Source of the DNA: Butyrivibrio sp.
GTDB taxonomy: Bacteria; Bacillota; Clostridia; Lachnospirales; Lachnospiraceae
Assembly: GCA_022486625.1 (NCBI GenBank)
Contig: JAKVKH010000008.1
Location: 1 to 64,000, forward strand
Reading direction: 5' to 3'
DNA length: 64,000 nucleotides
Under the pieces are notes generated by a model. It ran no database searches. It was not told the origin of the DNA and worked only from the letters and a program-made list of their open reading frames with translations. Of this stretch, positions 15,437 to 24,983 are shown piece by piece; position 1 is the first letter of the stretch, and each line of letters opens with the position of its first letter. The translations under genes were made by a program, and so were the position numbers.

Positions 15437-16123
15437 ATGAGTTTTATTGAAGTACTGATAAATAATATGCCATCCTTTCTGGCAGCACTTGTTCTGACAT
15501 TACAGCTTGCGGTCTGTGCACTGATTATTGCGACCATTATCGGTACCATAACCGGAATCTTCACTGTATCAGTTCATAAAACGCTGCAGGTCATTTCCGG
15601 TATATATATTGATCTGATCCGCGGAACCCCGCTTCTGGTACAGACTTTCATTATCTACTATGGTCTGGCGCAGGTGCTTCGCCCATATGGTTTCCAATGG
15701 GCGAAGCTGGGCGGCCCGTTTACTGCCGGCGTCGTAACCCTCAGCATCAACGCCGGGGCATATATGGCCGAAATTGTACGCGGAGGCATTACTGCCGTAG
15801 ATTCCGGTCAGGTAGAAGCGGCCAGAAGTCTCGGTCTTTCCTCCTGGCAGACCATGCGCAAAATCATACTGCCTCAGGCATTCAAAACCATGCTGCCTTC
15901 TCTGATCAACCAGTTTATTATTTCCATCAAGGATACCTCCCTGATCTCAATCATCGGCATCAGAGAACTGACACAGAATGGCAAAATTCTGGCCGCAAAC
16001 TCCATTTCGCGTGTCATGCTGATCTGGCTGGTGGTTGCACTGTTCTATTTCATCATATGTACACTTCTGGCAAGATTCGCCAAGATTGTGGAAAGGAAGA
16101 TTGCATATGGCAGCAGAAAATAA
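15437..16123 (+). CDS. Amino-acid ABC transporter permease (HisM/GlnP type)
   Basis: Membrane subunit of the polar amino-acid importer, 228 residues with about five helices and the family signature [10 protein letters not shown] near residue 57 plus the EAA loop [29 protein letters not shown] lies nine bases upstream of the ATG, 16 bp after the binding-protein stop. Only one permease gene is present, so it should act as a homodimer. Confidence 0.95.
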   Translation: MSFIEVLINNMPSFLAALVLTLQLAVCALIIATIIGTITGIFTVSVHKTLQVISGIYIDLIRGTPLLVQTFIIYYGLAQVLRPYGFQWAKLGGPFTAGVVTLSINAGAYMAEIVRGGITAVDSGQVEAARSLGLSSWQTMRKIILPQAFKTMLPSLINQFIISIKDTSLISIIGIRELTQNGKILAANSISRVMLIWLVVALFYFIICTLLARFAKIVERKIAYGSRK

Positions 16124-16844
16124 AATCGAAGTTAAAAATCTTCACAAATGTTATGGAGATATTGAAGTACTGAAGGGAATGAATATCACAGTGAAAGAAG
16201 GGGAAGTTGTCTGCCTGATCGGTCCGTCAGGTTCCGGAAAAAGTACATTTCTGCGCTGCCTTAACCGGCTTGAAGAACGCACCAGTGGAGATATTCTGAT
16301 CAATCAGAAGAATCTTTATGACAAAAAAACAGATATCAACCAGCTCCGTCAGAATATCGGTATGGTATTTCAGCATTTCAACCTGTTTGAAAACCTGAAC
16401 ATTACAGACAATATCACCCTGGCACCTGTCATGCTCAGAAAAATGAACAAAACTGCAGCAGAACAGAAGGCCATTGAACTGCTGACAACCGTCGGTCTTG
16501 CAGATAAAGCTGACAGTTACCCCACCCAGTTATCCGGTGGTCAGAAGCAGCGCTGTGCAATTGCAAGATCACTTGCAATGAATCCGGATATCATGCTGTT
16601 CGATGAGCCTACCAGTGCGCTTGATCCCGAAATGGTCGGTGAAGTCCTAAATGTCATGAAAGAACTGGCTGCAAACGGAATGACCATGGTCGTTGTTACT
16701 CACGAAATGGGATTTGCAAGAGAAGTATCTGACCGGGTGATCTTTATGGATGACGGGCAGATTGTGGAAGAAGGCACTCCTGAAAATATATTTGAACATC
16801 CGCAGATGAAAAGAACCAGAGATTTCCTCAATAAAATTCTTTAA
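16107..16844 (+). CDS. Amino-acid ABC transporter ATP-binding protein (GlnQ type)
   Basis: Energises the importer; 245 residues. Walker [11 protein letters not shown]-loop VFQHFNLF, signature LSGGQKQR, Walker [13 protein letters not shown] and switch [11 protein letters not shown] are all intact and of the polar amino-acid class. The start at 16107 overlaps the permease by 17 bp and has GGAAGG upstream; the frame extends further upstream inside the permease, but no ribosome site supports this. Confidence 0.96.
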   Translation: MAAENKIEVKNLHKCYGDIEVLKGMNITVKEGEVVCLIGPSGSGKSTFLRCLNRLEERTSGDILINQKNLYDKKTDINQLRQNIGMVFQHFNLFENLNITDNITLAPVMLRKMNKTAAEQKAIELLTTVGLADKADSYPTQLSGGQKQRCAIARSLAMNPDIMLFDEPTSALDPEMVGEVLNVMKELAANGMTMVVVTHEMGFAREVSDRVIFMDDGQIVEEGTPENIFEHPQMKRTRDFLNKIL

Positions 16845-16856
16845 GGAGATAACAGA

Positions 16857-17603
16857 ATGAGCATGAAAAGGAAGCCATTAATTGCGGTTGTTCCATTATA
16901 CGATAGTGCTAAAGACAGCCTGTGGATGCTTCCCGGATATCTGGATGGTCTTACCGCCGCAGGTGCTATTCCGATTATTCTGCCTTTGCATATTCAGGAA
17001 GAAGATTACTGCCAGATCAAAGATTCTTTTAATGGATATCTGCTGACCGGAGGTCATGACATCAATCCTGCACTATATAACGCTTCCAGAACAGATTTCT
17101 GTGGCGACTGCTGTGATGCGCGGGATCGTCTGGAATCCCTGGTATATAAATATGCTTTTGCAGACGACCGCCCCGTTCTGGGAATCTGCCGTGGAATTCA
17201 GCTGATCAATGTTCTGATGGGCGGAACTCTATATCAGGATATTCCGAATGAATTTGCCTCAGATATTCATCTTGAGCACCATATGCAGGCACCATATGAC
17301 AGAACTGTCCACGGAATTCATATTGTTCATGCAAGCCCATTGGAACAGTTATGGCATAAACGCACCAAACAGGTAAACAGTTATCATCATCAGGGAATCC
17401 GGACGCTGGGCAATGATCTGGAAATAATGGCAAATGCAGATGATGGCCTGATTGAAGGCATATATGTCCCGGATCATCGTTTTATATGGGGAATTCAATG
17501 GCATCCGGAATTCATCTATCAGAAAGATACCGATCAGAACAGAATTTTCCAGAAATTTGTTGAGGCCTGCACAGATGAAAATAATCTGATTCAGACAATA
17601 TGA
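16857..17603 (+). CDS. Class C26 gamma-glutamyl hydrolase / glutamine amidotransferase-like protein (PuuD-like)
   Basis: Cysteine hydrolase of 248 residues cleaving a gamma-glutamyl amide bond. The nucleophile elbow GICRGIQLINV, the oxyanion region LTGGHDINP and the terminal IQWHPEF (His, Glu) complete the Cys-His-Glu triad. PuuD relatives hydrolyse gamma-glutamyl-GABA; here the substrate may be whatever the linked transporter imports (inference). It begins 12 bp after the ATPase gene with GGAG eight bases before the ATG. Confidence 0.92.
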   Translation: MSMKRKPLIAVVPLYDSAKDSLWMLPGYLDGLTAAGAIPIILPLHIQEEDYCQIKDSFNGYLLTGGHDINPALYNASRTDFCGDCCDARDRLESLVYKYAFADDRPVLGICRGIQLINVLMGGTLYQDIPNEFASDIHLEHHMQAPYDRTVHGIHIVHASPLEQLWHKRTKQVNSYHHQGIRTLGNDLEIMANADDGLIEGIYVPDHRFIWGIQWHPEFIYQKDTDQNRIFQKFVEACTDENNLIQTI

Positions 17604-17616
17604 AAGGCGGCGTTTC

Positions 17617-18219
17617 ATGAAAGATCACTATGTAATTACCATCTGCAGAGAATTCGGCGCAGAAGGGCATGAAATCGGAAAGCAGCTCTCCATGCAGCTG
17701 AACATTCCGCTTTATGATAAGGACATTCTGGCAATGTCAGCACAACAGCTTGGCGTCTCCGTTGATCGCATTGCCGGCAAGGATGAAAGAGTTCAGAAAA
17801 GCTGCTTCAGCCCGTATCTTCTGATGTCTGATGAGATTCCAGGAGAAAAACTTTTTCATACAGAATCAGATCTGATCCGTCAGGTGGCAGAAAGCGAATC
17901 CTGTATCATTGTCGGAAGGCTTTCTGACTATATTCTCAGGAATGTGCCGCATTGTATCAAAGTACTGATCAGTGCTCCATTTGAACAACGCGTAAAAATT
18001 ATTGCAGATAAGAGGAATCTGTCTCATGACAAAGCAGCCCGGCTGGTCCGTGAAATGGATGCGGTAAGAAACTCCTATTATGATTACTATACAAAAGGAA
18101 AATGGACGCAGGATTCAGAAAAAGATCTCGTACTGAATCGAAGACTACTGGATATTAACAATTGCGTATGTGTCATTGCAAAAATATATGAAGGGATTAA
18201 TAACATAAAAAAGGCATGA
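17617..18219 (+). CDS. Cytidylate kinase-like family protein
   Basis: A 200-residue P-loop-kinase relative. It opens ITICREFGAEGHEIGKQLS, the variant phosphate loop of the cytidylate-kinase-like family, then YDKDILAMSAQQLGVS and a C-terminal lid region DAVRNSYYDYYTKGKW. Members are common in Clostridia and often sit in metabolic operons with no proven nucleotide role. It sits 13 bp after the C26 gene and overlaps the next start by 4 bp (ATGA), so translation is coupled. The phosphate acceptor is unknown. Confidence 0.85.
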   Translation: MKDHYVITICREFGAEGHEIGKQLSMQLNIPLYDKDILAMSAQQLGVSVDRIAGKDERVQKSCFSPYLLMSDEIPGEKLFHTESDLIRQVAESESCIIVGRLSDYILRNVPHCIKVLISAPFEQRVKIIADKRNLSHDKAARLVREMDAVRNSYYDYYTKGKWTQDSEKDLVLNRRLLDINNCVCVIAKIYEGINNIKKA

Positions 18220-19898
18220 AAGAAGTAAAAGAGATGATCTCTGCTCAAAAATCAGAAAAAAGAACTGCTGCGCAGCTCCTGACAGAATGTCTGGAGCAGG
18301 AAGGTGTTGAATATGTATTCGGTATTCCGGGAGAAGAAAACCTGGAACTGATTCATTCACTTTATCATTCCGGTAAGATCAGATTCATCGTCGTCCGTCA
18401 CGAGCAAGGTGCTGCATTTATGGCTGATGTATATGGACGACTGACCGGGAAAGCCGGTGTATGTCTTGCAACGCTTGGTCCCGGTGCTACCAATCTGATT
18501 ACCGGAGTTGCAGACGCTGACAGCGATGGCGCTCCTCTGGTCGCGATTACCGGTCAGGTCAGTACTGATGTTATGCACCTGACCTCCCACCAGTATCTGA
18601 ATCTGAGCAAAATTTTTGAGCCGGTTACCAAACGCACCAAACTTGTCATGCTGCCCGATACCATTAACGAAATTACACGTCTGGCATTTAAATATGCGGA
18701 AGGCGGACGTATGGGCGCAACACATATTGACCTTCCGGTCAACGTAGCCAAAATGTATGTAGATGATGTGGAACAGCCCTTAAAAAAAGAGACTCTTCCA
18801 CTTGAAGAGCCTGATGAAATGAATATTGTTACTGCCGCCAGACTGATTTCAAAAGCTGCTTATCCACTCATTCTGGCCGGAAATCACGCTGTGCATTATG
18901 CTTCTTCCGAAGCAATCACCGCATTTGCAGAACACACACACATTCCTGTCGTAAATACCATGATGGCCAAGGGTATTATTCCCTGTGATAATCCCTGGTG
19001 CATGATGACAATCGGCATTCCGCAGTATGATTACGTAAACACATTATTCGATCAGGCAGATCTTGTTCTGGCGATCGGTTACGATCTGAAAGAGCTGATG
19101 CCCAGAAAATGGAATCGTAACCGGAAATGCCACATTATCCATATTTCCAATCGTCCTGCTGATATCAATAAATTCTACCAGTGTGATGTTCAGGTCGTTG
19201 GCAGTATTGACTCGGCCTTGTTCAGAATTCTCAGATACGTTCAGCATCCCTTTGACTCTTCCTGGGCACTGTCAATCAGAAAAGCATTTCAGAAGTCTGT
19301 AATTTCTGCAGAGAATGACAATTCCTTTCCTTTAAAGCCACAGCGAATCATCCATGATGTCCGAAGTGTGATGGGAAAAGATGATATTCTGATCTCTGAT
19401 GTTGGTGCTCATAAAATGTGGATCGGAAGACTTTATGAATGCTATAAACCCGGTACCTGCATTATTTCCAACGGTTTTGCCAGTATGGGAATCGGTGTTC
19501 CCGGTGCGATTGCAGCCAAACTGGTATACCCGAACCGTCAGGTAATAACCATCTGCGGAGATGGCGGTTTCATGATGAACTGTCAGGAAATGGAAACCGC
19601 AGTCCGTCTTGGCATCAATATTGTCGTACTGATCATTAATGATTCCGCCTATGGTCTCATTAAATGGAAAGAGCATGATCAGTATCAGGAAGATATGTAT
19701 ACTGACTTTGGAAACCCGGATTTTGTCATGATGGCTGAAAGCATGCACTGCAAAGGATACCGCATCTCGAAAGCTGAAGATCTGCCTGTCATACTGGAAA
19801 AAAGTTTCCGGGAAAAAATGCCTGTCATTATTGATGTTCCCGTTGATTATAGTGAAAACTCAAAACTTTCAGAAGAACTACAGCTGCTGTCAGTATAA
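18216..19898 (+). CDS. Acetolactate synthase, catabolic AlsS-like (thiamine-diphosphate enzyme)
   Basis: Condenses two pyruvates to acetolactate, or a related 2-oxo-acid reaction; 560 residues. The three domains are visible: the Pyr domain with catalytic Glu in RHEQGAAFMADVYGRLTG, the central domain, and the PP domain with GDGGFMMN...INDSAYGLIKW binding Mg-thiamine diphosphate. The end IIDVPVDYSEN matches the AlsS type, and no regulatory small subunit or alsD follows. Overlap of 4 bp with the kinase-like gene. Being last in an amino-acid uptake operon, it may dispose of pyruvate derived from the substrate (inference). Confidence 0.88.
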   Translation: MKEVKEMISAQKSEKRTAAQLLTECLEQEGVEYVFGIPGEENLELIHSLYHSGKIRFIVVRHEQGAAFMADVYGRLTGKAGVCLATLGPGATNLITGVADADSDGAPLVAITGQVSTDVMHLTSHQYLNLSKIFEPVTKRTKLVMLPDTINEITRLAFKYAEGGRMGATHIDLPVNVAKMYVDDVEQPLKKETLPLEEPDEMNIVTAARLISKAAYPLILAGNHAVHYASSEAITAFAEHTHIPVVNTMMAKGIIPCDNPWCMMTIGIPQYDYVNTLFDQADLVLAIGYDLKELMPRKWNRNRKCHIIHISNRPADINKFYQCDVQVVGSIDSALFRILRYVQHPFDSSWALSIRKAFQKSVISAENDNSFPLKPQRIIHDVRSVMGKDDILISDVGAHKMWIGRLYECYKPGTCIISNGFASMGIGVPGAIAAKLVYPNRQVITICGDGGFMMNCQEMETAVRLGINIVVLIINDSAYGLIKWKEHDQYQEDMYTDFGNPDFVMMAESMHCKGYRISKAEDLPVILEKSFREKMPVIIDVPVDYSENSKLSEELQLLSV

Positions 19899-19915
19899 TC
19901 TCTGCAGTTCTTCAC

Positions 19916-21310
19916 TCATTGAATTTCATCAAACAAAGCTGCAAACTTATCATAACGTACACAATCTGCAAACAGAAATGAATCCGGCAGATTCATAAGC
20001 TCATCTGGATCATACGCCTGCAGAAGAGGCTTCAGAATATACTTTTCTTCCATTGGATAAAGTAATGCACGCTGGCGAAATGTCAGCACATACCGGTCTG
20101 CTCTGCTGGCTTGCGGGAAATCGTCCGCACAAAGCATTTTTACTGTTTTTTCTGCCTGCTCGGTTTCTCTGTGATGTGTCCAGAATTCCGATACTTTCTT
20201 TTTCAGTTCCATCCACGGCGATTTTTCCGCCGGCATGACCATTCCCATAAACCCCGCATCTTTATACGACCATAGGGTAAAGGATATTTTATATTGATGG
20301 AACAGTTCCAACGTATCACGAATCAATTGAAATGTATTTTCAAATCCATTGGTCGCAATTTCATATCCTGCTTCTCCGCAAAGAACCGGTTTTCCATACT
20401 GCCCGGCATTTGCAATCAGTTTTCGCATAACTTCTTCAAATTTTTCTCTTCTTGTAACCGGATCATATCCTTCATCATATAAATCCGGATACCATACCGT
20501 TGGATAAAAATGAAATTCCATCGCAAGCTGATCATCGTGGATTTCACTCAGACAATCAAAGTCTGACGCGAAATGGTCTCCCTCAAGAAAAATAATATGC
20601 ACCGGATCCACACAACGGACAGCATCGATTACCTGTTGATAAAAATGTGCCAGCATGCAGGACACATTCTGCATCGAAATTCCCGTCGCCATATCCTGCA
20701 AATCATCTTTACCTTCCAGTAACTGCGGTAACAGACACGGTTCATTCAGAATATCATAGCCAAGCAGATATTCCTCTCCGCTATAATACGTTGCAATTTT
20801 TTTCCAAAGTCCGACAATCTGCTGTCTGAAGAGATCATATTCCCAGAATTCCGTATATCCCGTTCCATTATCACTGTGCCAGTCCGGGTTTTGTCCTCCA
20901 GGAACTGTATGCAGATCCAAAAGTACATAAATCTCATATTTCCGCGCCTGCTCCATCAGATAATCAAGATACCGGAACCCTTTTGATCCGATTGTCCCGC
21001 TGTCCTGATCATCAATAAAAAGACGATAATTAAAGGGAACACGAACCAGATTGATTTTATGTTCTTTCAGAAAACGGAAATCGTCCCCTGTTATAAAACT
21101 ATATACAAAACGATCAAAAAAATCTTCTGCCCTTTCTCTTCCCATAACTTCGCGAAAAACATGCCGAATCTGTGAATCTGTTCCCGGAATTCCCAGCATA
21201 AAGTGCTCCATATTCAGCCAGGAGCCAATTCCGATTCCATTAAAGTACATCTCTGTGCCATTTTTTACAAAAGAAGTTCCCCTGACCTGCACAAATTGCT
21301 TTTTTTTCAT
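19916..21310 (-). CDS. Glycoside hydrolase family 5 (cellulase-fold) enzyme
   Basis: A 464-residue retaining beta-glycosidase. The TIM barrel opens FNGIGIGSWLNMEHFMLG and carries NLVRVPFNY, LLDLHTVPGGQNPDWHSD, the acid/base in DILNEP, EFHFYPTVWY, and the nucleophile in VLCGEAGYE. There is no signal peptide, so it works inside on imported oligosaccharides. About 100 C-terminal residues form an extra region. It follows the response regulator gene by 22 bp (GGAG upstream), placing it in the two-component operon. A second related GH5 is at 28361. An exo-beta-glucanase is plausible, but specificity is unknown. Confidence 0.9.
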   Translation of the reverse strand: MKKKQFVQVRGTSFVKNGTEMYFNGIGIGSWLNMEHFMLGIPGTDSQIRHVFREVMGRERAEDFFDRFVYSFITGDDFRFLKEHKINLVRVPFNYRLFIDDQDSGTIGSKGFRYLDYLMEQARKYEIYVLLDLHTVPGGQNPDWHSDNGTGYTEFWEYDLFRQQIVGLWKKIATYYSGEEYLLGYDILNEPCLLPQLLEGKDDLQDMATGISMQNVSCMLAHFYQQVIDAVRCVDPVHIIFLEGDHFASDFDCLSEIHDDQLAMEFHFYPTVWYPDLYDEGYDPVTRREKFEEVMRKLIANAGQYGKPVLCGEAGYEIATNGFENTFQLIRDTLELFHQYKISFTLWSYKDAGFMGMVMPAEKSPWMELKKKVSEFWTHHRETEQAEKTVKMLCADDFPQASRADRYVLTFRQRALLYPMEEKYILKPLLQAYDPDELMNLPDSFLFADCVRYDKFAALFDEIQ

Positions 21311-21332
21311 TCTTTTTCTCCTGATAAAACTC

Positions 21333-22028
21333 CTATGCTTTATGATTCATTTTGGAATAAATCAGATCATACAATCCCATCCGATCAATCAGTTCTACTA
21401 CTTCCTCCGTGGAATCCATCTTGAATTTTTTCAGGATTTCATGGATCTGCGATTTTATAGTAGACATTTCCACATGCCGAAGTTCACATATTTCTGCTCT
21501 TGTTTTATGCTGGATCAGCAAATCCAATATTTCCAGTTCTGTAGATGTCAGTGATGTTACAATATTGACTGCAAAAAGAAAGCTGCTTTCACAGGACCGG
21601 ACTCTCTTGAATTCTCCCAGTATCTTTGATGCAATTTCTGGACGCAGAGGGCTTCTGTCTTCATACGCGTTCCTGATACTGTTGAGTATTTCTTCAGGCT
21701 GCGCATTTTTCATAATATAATCACAGACTCCAAGCTGAAAAGCAGTAAAAATCAGTTCGTCCTCTTCATATACTGTCAAAATAATAATCTTAACATGCCT
21801 GTCTGCCTGAAATATTTTCTGTGCTGCACGCAGCCCCGCATCTGCTGATTCCATCTCAATATCCATCAAAATCACATCTGCATTCTGTATTGCCTGCTGC
21901 GAAACTGCCTCTGCACCGGTACCTACATCAGCACACACCTCAATGTCTCTGGTTGCATTCAGGATTTTGACATATCGCCTTCGGATCGGTTCCATATCTT
22001 CCGCAATCAAAACTCTGATTTTATTCAT
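21333..22028 (-). CDS. Response regulator, NarL/LuxR-type DNA-binding
   Basis: Receiver plus LuxR-type output, 231 residues. The receiver has acidic pocket AED, phospho-acceptor in ILMDIEME, conserved Thr in ILTVYEEDEL and Lys in YIMKNA. The C-terminal helix-turn-helix is divergent (LTSTELEILDLLIQHKTRAEICELRHVEMSTIKSQIHEILKKF) but keeps the core of the fold. The start overlaps the kinase stop (ATGA). Probable target genes are the GH5 and ABC transporter around it. Confidence 0.92.
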   Translation of the reverse strand: MNKIRVLIAEDMEPIRRRYVKILNATRDIEVCADVGTGAEAVSQQAIQNADVILMDIEMESADAGLRAAQKIFQADRHVKIIILTVYEEDELIFTAFQLGVCDYIMKNAQPEEILNSIRNAYEDRSPLRPEIASKILGEFKRVRSCESSFLFAVNIVTSLTSTELEILDLLIQHKTRAEICELRHVEMSTIKSQIHEILKKFKMDSTEEVVELIDRMGLYDLIYSKMNHKA

Positions 22029-23590
22029 TGTTTTCTCCCTGTCTGAATCTGATTTTTATCTTTCTTTATCTTTTCCTCTGCAGCTGCCGGTGTCATAATT
22101 GAGGGAAGAAGAATTTTAAAGGTAGTTCTTCGCCGTTCCTGGCTGGTAACCTCAATTTTTCCGCCATGCACTGCAATGATTTTGTAAGTCAATGACAATC
22201 CGATTCCCCAATGCTGTTTGATTGGTTGCGATGATACAAATGGTGTAAATATTTTGTTCAGACTATCTTCCGGAATTCCTATTCCATTATCAGTAATCGA
22301 CATCTGAACCCAGTTGTTTACTGCTTCGATCTGAATATTCAAAACACTTTCCCGATCCTTCTCCCTCTCCATTGCATCCAATGCATTCACAATAATGTTA
22401 TGCACTGCCTGTTCAAAATAGTTTGCGTCCAGCATAACGTCCGGAACCTGATCCTGATATTCCTTTACTATTCTGCATCCTTTCATCTTAGCCTGCATGC
22501 GTTCAAGAATTTCATCCATCAGTTGTTTTAAATCAGTTCTTTTCAAAACCAGCTGTGACATTTTTGTACTGCGATGGATTTCATCAAGACGATCATAAAG
22601 ATTACTGCAGTCTTTCAAAAGCTGCTTCTTCATTTCTGCATTGTCTTCTTTCACTTCTAACAGATCAATCTCAGACTGAATCGCCAGAATTTCATTTTTC
22701 ATATAATGACAAAATGCCTTTGACGTTGTATCTGCCGCATCAATCTGCCTCGTAATATAAAGCCTGTTATTATCCAGTTTCTGCTGCAGCTTCAGGTTTT
22801 TTACCAGATAATATAAAATTGCTGCTCCCGCAAATGTCAGATAATAAGGAAAAATGCTATATATCTTATGGCTCTGCTGCGTCAGCGGTACCTGTTGATA
22901 AATAGTATAATCTGCCAGTTTTGATATTTTTATCAGAAACGACGGTGCAAACCAGAAAATAAAAACAAATGCGACTTCTACTCCGGTATAACATATACAC
23001 TCTCCAAGTGCATAGATCCGAAAAAAGTTTGACGAAGAGACTTTCTGATTTGCTGCAAAAATAAGTACAATTGAAAGAAGAATCAGGCCGTTATTCCCAA
23101 GTACTGTAACAGATGAAAATAATTTTTCCATCTGCATGATCTGCCCTGAAGTAAACACATTATCGCACAGGGTCCAGTACATTTTTTCATTCACCCACGG
23201 ATCATATAAAACTGCCTGCACACAAAGATACAGAATCAGCATACGCCCCAGTCTGTGGTTCCGGTGCAAACGCATATCAGACATGAATTCGAACGTAAAC
23301 ATCATACTGAAGTATATAAAAAAAAGGGTTGCCAGATTCATCATGCGAAGTGAAAATGCCTGTGGAATATTGGAAAACATCAGAATATTCCATACCGGCT
23401 TCGGAAATGAAAAAAACTGATTCAAAACATTATAGTAATAGGCATCCTTTGAAATATACAAAATCAGCGCAATAATATCGATCATGAAAAACGTAAGTAC
23501 CGTAATCAGATATTTATCAGATTCACGTCTGTCATTTCTTGTCAGGAAAAATAGAATTAGGACAATAATGATAAAGATAAAATAAAACAT
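22025..23590 (-). CDS. Membrane sensor histidine kinase
   Basis: A 521-residue kinase with about seven or eight helices in residues 1-275 and no large extracellular domain. A dimerisation/histidine segment (SKAFCHYMKNEILAIQSEIDLLE) follows. The ATPase domain has N-box IVNALDAM, G1 DNGIGIP and G2 WGIGLSLTYKIIAVHGG. AGGAGGAG lies upstream of the ATG. It is divergent, across only 93 bp, from an orphan sugar-binding lipoprotein (23684). With so little sensor domain of its own, it may read the ligand through that protein (inference). Operon: kinase, regulator, GH5. Confidence 0.92.
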   Translation of the reverse strand: MFYFIFIIIVLILFFLTRNDRRESDKYLITVLTFFMIDIIALILYISKDAYYYNVLNQFFSFPKPVWNILMFSNIPQAFSLRMMNLATLFFIYFSMMFTFEFMSDMRLHRNHRLGRMLILYLCVQAVLYDPWVNEKMYWTLCDNVFTSGQIMQMEKLFSSVTVLGNNGLILLSIVLIFAANQKVSSSNFFRIYALGECICYTGVEVAFVFIFWFAPSFLIKISKLADYTIYQQVPLTQQSHKIYSIFPYYLTFAGAAILYYLVKNLKLQQKLDNNRLYITRQIDAADTTSKAFCHYMKNEILAIQSEIDLLEVKEDNAEMKKQLLKDCSNLYDRLDEIHRSTKMSQLVLKRTDLKQLMDEILERMQAKMKGCRIVKEYQDQVPDVMLDANYFEQAVHNIIVNALDAMEREKDRESVLNIQIEAVNNWVQMSITDNGIGIPEDSLNKIFTPFVSSQPIKQHWGIGLSLTYKIIAVHGGKIEVTSQERRRTTFKILLPSIMTPAAAEEKIKKDKNQIQTGRKQ

Positions 23591-23609
23591 GGCTCCTCCT
23601 GTTTCGTTT

Positions 23610-23638
23610 TTGACATGATAATCTGGATCAATTATAAT
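23610..23638 (+). promoter_or_regulatory. sigmaA promoter of the orphan binding-protein gene
   Basis: TTGACA (23610-23615), 17-bp spacer, TATAAT (23633-23638): a full consensus match, suggesting strong basal expression. Confidence 0.88.
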
Positions 23639-23683
23639 CTTATATTAAACGAAAATGGAGTTTTCATATAAAGGAGATGCATT

Positions 23684-24979
23684 TTGAAACATATCAAACG
23701 TGTTTTTCTGATTGTCCTTCTTTCAGTTATTACCTGCTCTTTTGGATGCGGCAATACTGTTTCTTCTGTTTCAGAAAACGCTTCTTCCACCAATATTTCT
23801 TTGCCCGATGCGGTAATAAAACTCAATTATTATGTATGGGGTGACGAACTTCCCTACGCCACAAGTGCAGCCAACGCATTCAATGCTTTGCATAATGATA
23901 TTCTGGTTTCTGTTTTTTCCCTTTCTAATACCAGCTATGAAACACTGCTTGACCAGACTTTAAATGACAGTTCCGTCACCGTTGATCTTTTTGGTACCAA
24001 AGGTATGGCTTCCACCATACAATTTGTTCAGAAAAAGAAATCTCTTGATATCACCGATAAAGTAAAGGATAGTATCAAGGATGGTTCTCTGAATGTCTCT
24101 GCTTATGGCACAATGTTTAACAGTATACTTTATCAGAACAGATACTATTCTCTTCCTTCCCGCTCAACCTGCTGGGAGCTGTATTACAATAAGGACCTCT
24201 TTGATCAGGCTGGACTCTCCTATCCAGAACAGATGACATGGTCGGAATACTGTATTCTGGCAAAAAAGCTGACAACCGGAAACGGAACCGCAAAAAAGTG
24301 GGGTGGTTACTGGGTAAACTGGATCCCCAATTTTATAGCATTGCAGCATGGAAGTTACCTGACGGATGATGATCTCAGCTATACCAGACAATCACTTGAA
24401 CTCATGAACCAGCTATATGCCATTGACTGTTCACACGTAAGCTATCAGGCAATGGCAAATGCACCTGATCCTTCACATGATGTTTATCAGATGTTTGAGG
24501 CCGGTAAAATTGCCATGGTTCCTCAGGGCGAATGGATGATTAATGAGCTTCTTGGCAGTAATACCTCTGTTGACTGGGATATTGCTCCCATGCCAATTGA
24601 TCAAGGCGAAGAAGCCGGTACCACTGTTGGTCAATATCAGTTTGTAAATATCGCAGCTTCCTGTGCCCATCCTGCAGAAGCTTTTGAATTCATGAAATTT
24701 CTCTGTGGTAAAGAAGGTGCAACAATTTATGCACAGAATGCAATTCTCCCTGCTTATCTTGATGACAATATCTCAAATGATTATCTAAAAGCAACCGTAA
24801 AAGAATCTGCACGTATTTTTCTGGCTGCCAGAAAATATGTCGAACAGCCTCCTGTTTCCGGATATCAGGAATGTATTGAGGCTTTTACGAAGCAATCAGA
24901 TTTATACTTTAACGGCAAGCAGACTCTCGATGAAACGATAGAGCATTTCGACAGTCTGCGCCGAACCTATTATCAATAA
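23684..24979 (+). CDS. Orphan sugar-binding lipoprotein next to the two-component system
   Basis: A 431-residue family-1 solute-binding protein with lipobox SFGC (Cys22). The start codon is TTG, seven bases after AAGGAG; the nearer ATG is out of frame. It is clearly paralogous to the transporter-linked protein at 26843-28222: both share RSTCWELYYNKDL / RTTCWALFYNADL, the QMTW motif, GYWV-WI, QHG and GEW segments. Unlike that protein it has no permease on its strand and faces the kinase gene. It may act as a co-sensor or as a second receptor for the transporter. It converges on the permease gene with only 4 bp between stops. Confidence 0.93.
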   Translation: MKHIKRVFLIVLLSVITCSFGCGNTVSSVSENASSTNISLPDAVIKLNYYVWGDELPYATSAANAFNALHNDILVSVFSLSNTSYETLLDQTLNDSSVTVDLFGTKGMASTIQFVQKKKSLDITDKVKDSIKDGSLNVSAYGTMFNSILYQNRYYSLPSRSTCWELYYNKDLFDQAGLSYPEQMTWSEYCILAKKLTTGNGTAKKWGGYWVNWIPNFIALQHGSYLTDDDLSYTRQSLELMNQLYAIDCSHVSYQAMANAPDPSHDVYQMFEAGKIAMVPQGEWMINELLGSNTSVDWDIAPMPIDQGEEAGTTVGQYQFVNIAASCAHPAEAFEFMKFLCGKEGATIYAQNAILPAYLDDNISNDYLKATVKESARIFLAARKYVEQPPVSGYQECIEAFTKQSDLYFNGKQTLDETIEHFDSLRRTYYQ

Positions 24980-24983
24980 ATTC

